26,790 bases of DNA from the NCBI GenBank assembly GCA_026414955.1, contig JAOAIA010000012.1, positions 1-26,790 of the forward strand. Reading direction: 5' to 3'. Positions within the stretch are counted from its first letter, which is position 1. Every line of letters begins with the position of its first letter. The DNA comes from Candidatus Bipolaricaulota bacterium. Lineage in GTDB: Bacteria > Bipolaricaulota > Bipolaricaulia > RBG-16-55-9 > DRXL01. A model generated the notes under the pieces. The model saw nothing but the letters and a program-made list of their open reading frames with translations, had not been told where the DNA came from and ran no database searches. Below, piece by piece: positions 7,714 through 14,464 of this stretch. A program made the translations under genes and the position numbers.

Positions 7714-8423
7714 CGCTCAGAACGATCTTTTTCGATCTCGACGAGACGTTGTTAGACACGTCGGGCTGTCGGCCTCCGGCGGTCGAGGCGAGCTTTCGCG
7801 TCGCGGCACACAAGTATTCTCAGCTCGATGTAGAAGCGTGGCGCCAGGCTTCCGAAGCAGTCAAGGCTGAGATGCACGACTTATGGCTGAACTCGCCAAA
7901 CTCCGGAGCGGAACTCTTGCGCGAGGGGTCGTATCGTATCTTAAAGAAGCTGGGCATAGACGACAAGGAGTTAGCGACGCACGTCAGTCAAGCGTACTAT
8001 CAGACGTGGGTGAGCCATCTGAAGCTCTTCCCGGAAGCGCGAGCAGTGCTTGAAGCCCTGCGCGGGCGGTTTCGTCTGGGGATGATCAGCAATGGGCCGA
8101 GCGACGTGCAGCGATATAAAATAAAGCTTTTTGATCTGGAGCGCGAGTTCGACCCAATCGTGATCTCTGGAGAGATTGGGGTAGCCAAGCCCGATCCGGC
8201 AATCTTTCGTCGTGCGGTAGAGCTCGCGCGAGTCTTGCCGAGCGAGGCGCTTTACGTCGGGGATTCGCCGATTTATGATATCACGGGGGCCAAGAGTATA
8301 GGAATGAAGATGATCTGGGTGAATCGAAATAGTCTGCCCACCGAGAATCTGGAGATTAAACCAGATGGAGTGGTGCGGGATCTATGGGAACTTCTCGCGT
8401 TTGCTGAGAGTAAGAAATCTTGA
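7710..8423 (+). CDS. HAD-superfamily hydrolase (YjjG/NANP-like phosphatase)
   Basis: A 237-residue HAD phosphatase of the helical-cap subclass. Motif I FFDLDETLLDTS carries both catalytic aspartates, motif II is MISNGPSD, motif III is the Lys in GVAKPDPAIF and motif IV is VGDSPIYDITGAKSIGM. Overall it looks like the pyrimidine-nucleotidase YjjG or N-acylneuraminate-9-phosphatase group. The start is a TTG at 7710 that shares bases with the purH TGA, so the two are translationally coupled and probably one mRNA. A house-cleaning or nucleotide 5'-phosphatase role would suit that context, but this is inference. Confidence 0.88.
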   Translation: MTLRTIFFDLDETLLDTSGCRPPAVEASFRVAAHKYSQLDVEAWRQASEAVKAEMHDLWLNSPNSGAELLREGSYRILKKLGIDDKELATHVSQAYYQTWVSHLKLFPEARAVLEALRGRFRLGMISNGPSDVQRYKIKLFDLEREFDPIVISGEIGVAKPDPAIFRRAVELARVLPSEALYVGDSPIYDITGAKSIGMKMIWVNRNSLPTENLEIKPDGVVRDLWELLAFAESKKS

Positions 8424-8448
8424 TTGTTTTCTAGAAAGACGCTATACT
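8420..8448 (+). promoter_or_regulatory. promoter TTGATT-N17-TATACT of the vapBC-like pair (and perhaps purD)
   Basis: The -35 TTGATT (8420-8425) overlaps the end of the HAD gene; the -10 TATACT (8443-8448) is 17 bp further on. Nine bases separate the -10 from the ATG at 8458, predicting a leader of only about 3 nt. Confidence 0.65.
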
Positions 8449-8457
8449 GATACTTCT

Positions 8458-8709
8458 ATGAAGAGAACGGCGCGTCCGCGACGGCAGAAGATTGGCACAG
8501 TTTTAGATGAAAAGCTTTTGACAGCGGCCAAGGTCTTAGCCGCCAAGGAGCATAAGCGATTAGCCCAGGTCATTGAAGAAGCACTGCAAGAGCATCTGCG
8601 GCGCAAGCGCGCTCAGGGTGTGGTTGCCAGGACGTATGGGGCGATCAAGGCCCCCCTGAAAGTCGTTCAATCAGTTCTCGAAGAGGAGCCGGGAGTTCTT
8701 GAGAGCTAA
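8458..8709 (+). CDS. putative antitoxin, ribbon-helix-helix type, partner of the PIN toxin
   Basis: An 83-residue basic protein. The N-terminal part (KIGTVLDEKLLTAAKVLAAKEHKRLAQVIEEALQEHL) fits a CopG/Arc-like ribbon-helix-helix: a short strand followed by two helices; the C-terminal half would bind the toxin. An in-frame upstream start at 8365 would extend it by 31 residues into the HAD gene and across its own promoter, so the ATG at 8458 is chosen. The toxin gene begins 11 bp before its stop. Such antitoxins normally repress their own promoter, here only a few bases upstream of the start. Family assignment rests on pattern and context, not a clear signature. Confidence 0.75.
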   Translation: MKRTARPRRQKIGTVLDEKLLTAAKVLAAKEHKRLAQVIEEALQEHLRRKRAQGVVARTYGAIKAPLKVVQSVLEEEPGVLES

Positions 8710-9232
8710 GCCTTTAAGCAAACTCCCTACGGGTACGCGCGTCTTCATAGACGCCAATGTTTTCATCTATCACTTTACGGGGGTCTCTCAAGAGTGTAGA
8801 GAGTTCTTAGCACGATGCGAACACGGCGAGGTTTTCGGGGTCACGGGAGTCTTTATCTTGTTGGAAGTCCTACACCGACTGATGATGATTGAAGCTGAGA
8901 CTAAGAGACTCGTCACACCGAGAAATGTAGCGAAGAAACTCAAAGAAAAGCCTGAAATTGTGCAACGCCTCACAGACTATCAAACACAGGTCGATGCGAT
9001 CTTAGAAATGGGATTGGAGATTCTGCCACTAGATGCAGAGATTGTAGCCATGAGTGAGCGCTATCGTCACGAGTACGGCCTTTTGGTGAGCGATTCGGTC
9101 ACAGTTGCGCTGGCGTTGAGCGTGGGGATCACGGCATTGGCCAGCGCGGATCGGGATTTCGAACGAGTTAGAGAATTGGCTCTTTATAAGCCAACGGATG
9201 TAGTAGTGCAAGCTGGCAAGTCGAAGAGGTGA
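8699..9232 (+). CDS. PIN-domain ribonuclease toxin (VapC-like)
   Basis: A 177-residue PIN-fold nuclease, likely an RNase toxin. The acidic active-site set is present: Asp18 in VFIDANVFIYHF, Glu56 in FILLEVLHR, Asp132 in LLVSDSVTVALAL and Asp151/Asp153 in SADRDFERV. It is longer than the usual 130-140-residue VapC because of a lysine-rich helical insertion around residues 65-100. The start is a TTG at 8699 with GAGGAG just upstream, overlapping the antitoxin by 11 bp. Its stop lies four bases before the purD ATG, so the pair is embedded directly ahead of a purine biosynthesis gene. The target RNA is unknown. Confidence 0.87.
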   Translation: MRAKPLSKLPTGTRVFIDANVFIYHFTGVSQECREFLARCEHGEVFGVTGVFILLEVLHRLMMIEAETKRLVTPRNVAKKLKEKPEIVQRLTDYQTQVDAILEMGLEILPLDAEIVAMSERYRHEYGLLVSDSVTVALALSVGITALASADRDFERVRELALYKPTDVVVQAGKSKR

Positions 9233-9236
9233 ACGA

Positions 9237-10523
9237 ATGAAGGTTCTCTTAATCGGCTCTGGCGGACGTGAGCATGCTTTAGCGTGGGGATTGGCACAAT
9301 CTCCCAAGCTCTCGAAGCTCTTTATCGCCCCGGGCAACGCCGGCACAGCTCAGCTCGGAGAGAACGTCCCCATCAGCGCCGAAAATCTCTCCGAGCTTGC
9401 CCAGTTCGCCCGAACAGAGAAGATTGACTTGACTGTCGTCGGCCCCGAAGCCCCCATCGTCGCCGGAATCAGGGATCTCTTCGAGAGAGAGAATCTCAAA
9501 ATCATCGCACCTACTCAGAGGACATCGTTCCTCGAGGGCAGCAAGGTCCATGCGAAAGCATTCATGGAGAAGCACGGCATCCCCACGGCGCGACATGCGA
9601 GCTTTGAGAGCTTTGAGCGTGCTGTCACGTTCGCCCGCACGATGCAGCCCCCCATTGTGATCAAAGCTGACGGGCTCGCGGCAGGCAAGGGCGTCGCCAT
9701 CGCGCAATCACACGCCGAAGCCGAACAGGTTCTCAGAGAGTTTATGATCGCGAAAAGATTCGGCGCAGCCTCCCAGCGCGTCGTCGTCGAAGAGTTTTTA
9801 GCCGGAAAAGAGTTCTCACTCTTTGTCGCTTCGGATGGAGTCTCTTGGAAATTGCTGGGCACAGCCCAAGATTATAAGAGACTGCTCGACGGCGACCGCG
9901 GCCCCAACACCGGCGGCATGGGCTCGATCTCCCCAGTGCCGTGGCTGACCGAACAGATGCTCGATGAGACCGTGAAAAAAATCGTCGCGCCGACGTTTGC
10001 AGCCCTCCGTCAAGAGAACCTCAGCTATGAAGGGGTTCTCTATTTTGGGTTGATCTGGACGGAGCGTGGCCCGTATGTCTTAGAATACAATGTGCGCTTC
10101 GGCGACCCGGAGACCCAAGTGCTCGTCCCCCGGTTCGACTTCGATCTCTTAGAGTTCTATCTCGCTATTGCTGAGCGTCAGCTTGAAAGATTTGAGACGA
10201 CGCTCAAGCCCATCAGCGTTGTCTGCGTCGTCATAGCGTCGGGAGGATATCCGGAGCATTATGAGAAGGGCTTCGTGATCGAAGCCCTCACCCCTGGCCC
10301 CACTCCCCTCCGAGGGAGAGGGGAGTGGGGTGAGGGGGTGCTCATCTTCCACGCTGGCACGGCGCTCAAAGAGAACAAAATCGTGACCTCCGGAGGACGA
10401 GTGCTCAACGTCGTGGGGCTTGGAGTTTCCGTCTCAGAAGCCCGCGAGCGCGCCTACTCCGCTCTTGCCCAAGTCAGCTTTCAGGGGATGCACTATCGTC
10501 GGGATATTGGCTCTGGAATTTAG
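9237..10523 (+). CDS. purD: phosphoribosylamine-glycine ligase, with an in-frame palindromic repeat insert
   Basis: ATP-grasp enzyme making GAR from phosphoribosylamine, glycine and ATP, the second step of purine synthesis. Motifs: N-terminal LLIGSGGREHALAW, LFIAPGNAGTAQ, VVGPEAP, the ATP-binding IKADGLAAGKGVAIA, the metal and substrate region QDYKRLLDGDRGPNTGGMGS, EYNVRFGDPETQVLVPR and the C-terminal TSGGRVLNVVGLG. At 428 residues it is about normal. Residues 350-367, between VIEA and VLIFHAGT, are encoded by a 52-bp G/C palindrome (10285-10336) that also occurs twice in intergenic DNA here; it remains in frame and replaces what is normally a shorter loop. An AGAGGTGA ribosome site precedes the ATG. 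The stop overlaps the convergent nucleotidyltransferase gene by 4 bp. Confidence 0.96.
   Translation: MKVLLIGSGGREHALAWGLAQSPKLSKLFIAPGNAGTAQLGENVPISAENLSELAQFARTEKIDLTVVGPEAPIVAGIRDLFERENLKIIAPTQRTSFLEGSKVHAKAFMEKHGIPTARHASFESFERAVTFARTMQPPIVIKADGLAAGKGVAIAQSHAEAEQVLREFMIAKRFGAASQRVVVEEFLAGKEFSLFVASDGVSWKLLGTAQDYKRLLDGDRGPNTGGMGSISPVPWLTEQMLDETVKKIVAPTFAALRQENLSYEGVLYFGLIWTERGPYVLEYNVRFGDPETQVLVPRFDFDLLEFYLAIAERQLERFETTLKPISVVCVVIASGGYPEHYEKGFVIEALTPGPTPLRGRGEWGEGVLIFHAGTALKENKIVTSGGRVLNVVGLGVSVSEARERAYSALAQVSFQGMHYRRDIGSGI
10285..10336. repeat. GC-rich palindromic repeat, copy 2, inside the purD reading frame
   Basis: A two-step inverted repeat. The outer arms CCCTCACCCC (10285-10294) and GGGGTGAGGG (10327-10336) are perfectly complementary, and the inner arms CACTCCCCTC (10301-10310) and GAGGGGAGTG (10318-10327) also match. 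It shares its core with copies at 2941-2992 and 21374-21433. It is translated as part of PurD (residues 350-367, rich in Pro, Gly and Arg). Confidence 0.88.
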
Positions 10524-11200
10524 CTGCGTTGCAGCCTGGCCATGATCTCTAGAGCCAGCGCTTGGAATCGCTGTTTGAGGTGCTTGGGGTCTATGGGACG
10601 CACGAGTTCCACCGGCCAGCGCTCTAGCTCATCAGGGAAGTCTTGAGTCTTTTGCAAGGCTTGAGAGAGCCAGTAGAGATCGAAGCCGGGATCCTTCTTC
10701 ATCGCTAGTTCTGTGAGTTCCCAAAAGTCTTCTGTTTCCAAGATAGCGAAGAGATCTATGGCATCGCGCGGCTCTGCCCGTCCAAAGAACGCGAGAAGTT
10801 TGTCTGTCACGAGGTCTTGGAAGTTGTTCACACGCCCTAGGGGGGTCTCGTGAGGAGGAGCAAAACGATAGGGAGAATCGTAAGCCAACTGCACCCGTAC
10901 GGTTTCGCCTTGCCAGATCAGCTCAAGCTCGACAAAGCTCTCTAGGCGGCGAATGACGCGAACTGTAAAGCGTTGAGCCAAGTGTTGCTCGGCAACGCGC
11001 GAGAAGGGGAGAACAAGTCCGTGTTCGGCAGTGAAAAGATCGAGATCAAACGAACGACGATGCCCTAGATAAAACTCGGCCAGTGCTGTGCCGCCCGTCA
11101 AATAGAAGTGTTGGGCATCGGGCAACGATTGAAAGGCTTTCAGGATCTCTTGTTGAGCTTGGGTCAGCAGCCCTCTACTGTGGGGCATTCTGGCTTGCAT
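10520..11200 (-). CDS. nucleotidyltransferase of the AbiEii/AbiGii toxin type
   Basis: A 226-residue protein from the ATG at 11200. The nucleotidyltransferase-fold signature is visible: HFYLTGGTALAEFYLGHRRSFDLDLFT, with the GG and the paired Asp residues (DLD), then the helix LVTDKLLAFFGRAEPRDAIDLFAI, whose K and RD residues are typical of AbiEii-like proteins. Known family members act as toxins in type IV or MenA-like toxin-antitoxin systems by modifying tRNA or other targets, but many are uncharacterised. The gene begins inside the end of a 74-residue upstream gene (26-bp overlap) with GGAGG at about 12 nt; a second ATG at 11188 is also possible. It overlaps purD tail-to-tail by 4 bp. Confidence 0.82.
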   Translation of the reverse strand: MQARMPHSRGLLTQAQQEILKAFQSLPDAQHFYLTGGTALAEFYLGHRRSFDLDLFTAEHGLVLPFSRVAEQHLAQRFTVRVIRRLESFVELELIWQGETVRVQLAYDSPYRFAPPHETPLGRVNNFQDLVTDKLLAFFGRAEPRDAIDLFAILETEDFWELTELAMKKDPGFDLYWLSQALQKTQDFPDELERWPVELVRPIDPKHLKQRFQALALEIMARLQRS

Positions 11201-11399
11201 ACGCGAAGTATTCCTCCCACAGCCGCCGGACATGGGGAGGCAGCTCTAGGTGGGGGAGGAGTTGCCGCACCTCTTCCCAGTCGAGAGCGGCTATGTCTTC
11301 GGCGCGCCCGTACAGAAGAACTTGCTGAATCCACCAGCGGCGCTGCCACGGGTCGGTGAGATCTAGCGCATCTTTTGACCAAACGATATAACGCTTCAC
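11175..11399 (-). CDS. small protein, likely antitoxin partner of the AbiEii-like protein
   Basis: A 74-residue protein (MKRYIVWSKDALDLTDPWQR at the start) rich in Trp and Leu, with no membrane segment. It resembles, from memory, a small uncharacterised family often found directly upstream of AbiEii-like nucleotidyltransferases (possibly DUF6922); I could not verify this. Overlap with the downstream gene implies coupled production, as in toxin-antitoxin pairs. It begins with GTG, and the promoter -10 lies six bases upstream, so the mRNA appears leaderless. Antitoxin function is inferred only from context. Confidence 0.72.
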   Translation of the reverse strand: MKRYIVWSKDALDLTDPWQRRWWIQQVLLYGRAEDIAALDWEEVRQLLPHLELPPHVRRLWEEYFAYASQNAPQ

Positions 11400-11405
11400 G
11401 CCTAA

Positions 11406-11434
11406 AGTCTATCACGGAACTGGTCATTGCTCAA
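11406..11434 (-). promoter_or_regulatory. promoter TTGAGC-N17-TAGACT of the AbiEii-like module, leaderless
   Basis: On the minus strand the -35 TTGAGC (11429-11434) and -10 TAGACT (11406-11411) are 17 bp apart. Six bases remain before the GTG at 11399, so the start point coincides with the start codon. Confidence 0.62.
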
Positions 11435-11462
11435 GGGATTCGCGAGAAGCTCTCGTTATGGC

Positions 11463-11468
11463 TATAAT
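11463..11468 (+). promoter_or_regulatory. -10 TATAAT of rtcB
   Basis: A consensus -10 lies 23 bases before the rtcB start, leaving a short leader that carries a CGAGGAG ribosome site. The -35 region is weak (TTCGCG at 18 bp). It is divergent from the promoter at 11406-11434. Confidence 0.5.
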
Positions 11469-11491
11469 AATACCAACACGAGGAGATGCCT

Positions 11492-14464
11492 ATGGCCGAG
11501 ATCGAGCTGAAAAAGATTTCAGACTATATCTGGGAGATCCCGCAGACGGGCGGGATGCGCGTGCCCGCGCGGGTCTTCGCCAGCGAGAAGCTGTTAGCGA
11601 AGATCAAAGAGGACGAGACGCTCCTCCAAGCGCGCAATATGACCCATCTGCCGGGGGTGCACAGTCCCGTCTGTGTCCTGCCCGACGCCCATCAGGGCTA
11701 CGGCTTCCCCGTGGGCGGCGTAGCAGCCCTTGACGCCGAGAAGGGCGTCATCTCCCCTGGGGCTATCGGGTATGATATCAACTGCATTGCTGGGAGTTCT
11801 CTTGTAATCTGCAAAAATGGCTACACCCGTCCCATAGCCGAGATGGAGCAGGACTGGGCGCAAGCCGAGCTGCTCTGCCAAGATTTCTCTCAGAAAAAAG
11901 CCACGTGCACTCGCTCCGTTTACTTTCTGAAGCGTAAGCCGAAAACGACCGTCTATCGCGTCGTCACGCGTGCCGGAGACGAGATCATCGCTACGGCTGA
12001 TCACCCCTTCTGGACACCACAGGGGATGGTCGAGCTGGCCCGGCTTCAGCCCGGAGATTGGGTAGCGATATATCCCTTCCAAGGCGTGCCTTATGAACGG
12101 CCTAGCGATGAGATCATCATCACCGAGGAACACATCCGCAAGGTCTGTCGTCAAGTCGGCAAGCACCACCAAGGCAACGCTCAAGCGCAGGTCATCAACC
12201 AACTCCGGACTCGCGGACTTCTTCCATTGCGCTTCAATTCACCACAGCTTCCGGTTCTGTTGAAGCTCCTCGGCTTTGTGCTTGGGGACGGGGCGATCTC
12301 CTTTGGAAATCGGCGCCGCCAGGCTCAACTATCCTTCTCTGGTAATCCCGAAGACTTAGAAGCGATCCGCGCTGACTTACAGTCTCTGGGCTATCGGCCG
12401 AACCGGCTCCGCATCCGGGATCGCTCTTATCACATCCGTACCCCTTATAAAGCATATCGCTTCCAACGCCGCGAGGCGAGTTTTCTCGTAAACAGCACCA
12501 GCTTGGCCGTATTACTCATTGCTTTAGGGGCTCCTTACGGCATCAAAGCTAGTCAAGAGTATCGGTTTCCTCGTTGGCTTTTCAAAGCACCACTCTGGCA
12601 AAAGCGGCTCTTCTTGGCAGCGCTCTTTGGCGCCGAACTGAGCAAGCCCCAAACGCTCACCGGCCATGGCTACAACTTCTACACCCCAATCCTATCGCTC
12701 AACAAGCATGAAGGGTTCGTTGAGAGCGGCCGCGCCTTCCTGGAGGCTATCCGTAGATTATTAAGGGAATTCGGCGTCGAGACCAGGACGATCAGTGAGC
12801 GCTGCGAACAACTCAATCGAGATGGGAGACGCTCATATCGTTTGCGCTTGGTCCTATCCTCAAAATCTGACAATCTCATCCAGCTGTGGGGTAGAGTGGG
12901 CTTTGAGTATAATCGAGAGCGTCATGCACTGGCGAACGCCGCTGTGCAGTATCTCAAGCTCAAAGAACGCCATCTCCAGCTCCGACGGCAGGCCGCCGAG
13001 TTGGTGGGGGCATTGAGCGGGAGCGGAGTCCAAGCCGCTACAGCCATTGTTGCAGCGTATCCCGTGAACCAGCGTTTTGTGGAACGCTCCCTTTACGGTG
13101 AGCGAGCCACAAGCCCACGTGTAGCTAAAAGCTTTCCAACGTTTGCAGAGTACCTCCGCCTAGCTACTGAGGGCTTAGGGGGCAGCGGCATGGTCTGGGA
13201 GCAGATCGAGACCCTTCAACCCGTTCCAGAGTTTGACGGCTACGTCTATGACTTCACTGTGGATCATCCAGATCATAACTTTATCGCTAACAACTTTGTC
13301 ATCTCCAACTGCGGGGTGCGCATCTGCAAGACGAACTTACAGTACGACGACCTCAAGGGCAAAGAGCAGCTTTTGGTAGATACGCTCTTCAGCCAGATCC
13401 CCACCGGCATTGGGGAGGGGTCTATCGCGGGCAAGCTCTCCAAGGCCGAGATAGATAAAGTCGCGGTGCAGGGCGTCCAATGGGCGCTGCGCCACGGCTA
13501 CGCCGTCGAAGAAGATTTAGAACACTGCGAGGACAACGGCGTCCGCCCCGGCGCCGATCCCAATGCTGTCTCCCATGAAGCCAAAGAACGCGCTCAGAAT
13601 CAGCTCGGCTCTCTGGGATCGGGTAATCACTTTCTCGAAGTCCAGCGCGTCGCCGAGGTCTTCGACGAGAGAGTAGCTCAAGAGTTCGGGCTGTTCAAAG
13701 ACCAGATCGTCGTCATGATTCACTGTGGCAGTCGCGGCTACGGGCATCAGATCTGCACGGACTATCTCAAACTGATTGAGAGAGAGCATCGCGATCTGTT
13801 GAATTCGCTGCCGGACAGACAGCTCGCGTGCGCGCCTGTACACAGCAAGCTCGCCCAAGATTATTACGCCGCGATGAACTGCGCGATTAACTTTGCGTGG
13901 TGCAACCGTCAGTTGATCATGCACAAAGCCCGTGAGTGCTTTGAGCACGTCTTTCGTGCGAGCTGGCGCGAGCTGGGGATGCACTTGCTCTATGATGTCG
14001 CTCATAACATCGGCAAGCGCGAGACGCATCGGATCAATAATAAAGAGATCGAAGTCTATGTGCATCGCAAGGGGGCGACGCGGGCCTTCCCTGCGGGGCG
14101 TCCGGAAGTCCCCGCAGCGTTCCGACATGTTGGGCAGCCGATTATCATACCGGGTTCGATGGGCACGGGCAGCTATATCTTAGTGGGCACCGAAGTCGCG
14201 ATGCGCGAGACGTTCGGGAGCACGGCGCACGGCGCGGGGCGCGTGATGAGTCGCGCCAAGGCGACCAAGCAATACAGAGCGGACAATCTTGTTGCGGAGC
14301 TACGCGAGCGCGGGATTTACGTACGTGGGCAAAGCAGGGCTACGATCGCCGAAGAAGCCCCCGGCGCGTACAAAGACTTAGACGAAGTGGTGCACGTCAG
14401 CCACGAAGTGGGGATCGGGAGAAAAGTCGCCAAGCTCGTGCCCGTCTGCAATATCAAGGGGTGA
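11492..14464 (+). CDS. rtcB: RtcB RNA-splicing ligase precursor containing an intein
   Basis: RtcB joins RNA 2',3'-cyclic phosphate or 3'-phosphate ends to 5'-OH ends using GTP and Mn2+, in tRNA splicing or RNA repair. The 990-residue precursor contains a 509-residue intein (11783-13309); the remaining 481 residues match normal RtcB length. Spliced active-site motifs are complete: GYDINCGVRI (metal-binding Asp95 and Cys98), LGSGNHFLEVQ, MIHCGSRGYGHQI, DVAHNIGKRE and the guanylylated His in GSTAHGAGRVMSR. The ATG at 11492 is chosen because CGAGGAG ends six bases upstream; an ATG at 11486 would abut that site. No archease gene is nearby. Its 3' end overlaps the convergent dppC-like gene by 11 bp. 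Confidence 0.96.
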   Translation: MAEIELKKISDYIWEIPQTGGMRVPARVFASEKLLAKIKEDETLLQARNMTHLPGVHSPVCVLPDAHQGYGFPVGGVAALDAEKGVISPGAIGYDINCIAGSSLVICKNGYTRPIAEMEQDWAQAELLCQDFSQKKATCTRSVYFLKRKPKTTVYRVVTRAGDEIIATADHPFWTPQGMVELARLQPGDWVAIYPFQGVPYERPSDEIIITEEHIRKVCRQVGKHHQGNAQAQVINQLRTRGLLPLRFNSPQLPVLLKLLGFVLGDGAISFGNRRRQAQLSFSGNPEDLEAIRADLQSLGYRPNRLRIRDRSYHIRTPYKAYRFQRREASFLVNSTSLAVLLIALGAPYGIKASQEYRFPRWLFKAPLWQKRLFLAALFGAELSKPQTLTGHGYNFYTPILSLNKHEGFVESGRAFLEAIRRLLREFGVETRTISERCEQLNRDGRRSYRLRLVLSSKSDNLIQLWGRVGFEYNRERHALANAAVQYLKLKERHLQLRRQAAELVGALSGSGVQAATAIVAAYPVNQRFVERSLYGERATSPRVAKSFPTFAEYLRLATEGLGGSGMVWEQIETLQPVPEFDGYVYDFTVDHPDHNFIANNFVISNCGVRICKTNLQYDDLKGKEQLLVDTLFSQIPTGIGEGSIAGKLSKAEIDKVAVQGVQWALRHGYAVEEDLEHCEDNGVRPGADPNAVSHEAKERAQNQLGSLGSGNHFLEVQRVAEVFDERVAQEFGLFKDQIVVMIHCGSRGYGHQICTDYLKLIEREHRDLLNSLPDRQLACAPVHSKLAQDYYAAMNCAINFAWCNRQLIMHKARECFEHVFRASWRELGMHLLYDVAHNIGKRETHRINNKEIEVYVHRKGATRAFPAGRPEVPAAFRHVGQPIIIPGSMGTGSYILVGTEVAMRETFGSTAHGAGRVMSRAKATKQYRADNLVAELRERGIYVRGQSRATIAEEAPGAYKDLDEVVHVSHEVGIGRKVAKLVPVCNIKG
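11783..13309 (+). mobile_element. intein with LAGLIDADG-type endonuclease domain, in RtcB at Cys98
   Basis: A self-splicing protein element of 509 residues, inserted between Asn97 and the active-site Cys98 of RtcB. The N-terminal splicing block starts CIAGSSLVICKNG and block B is GDEIIATADHPFWT (TxxH type). The C-terminal blocks are DGYVYDFTVDHPDHNFIANN and FVISN, followed by Cys+1. The residue before the terminal Asn is Ser instead of the usual His. The middle carries endonuclease motif 1 LLGFVLGDGAIS (Asp169 of the intein) and a weaker motif 2, FLAALFGAELS, so nicking activity may be reduced. Cys1 and Cys+1 allow standard class 1 splicing. RtcB inteins at this site are known in archaea such as Pyrococcus horikoshii; lateral arrival is plausible. 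Confidence 0.95.

Noticed and set aside
8365..8457. Upstream start for the antitoxin
   Set aside because: It lies inside the HAD gene and spans the -35/-10 of the antitoxin promoter; the extra residues do not fit the ribbon-helix-helix N terminus.
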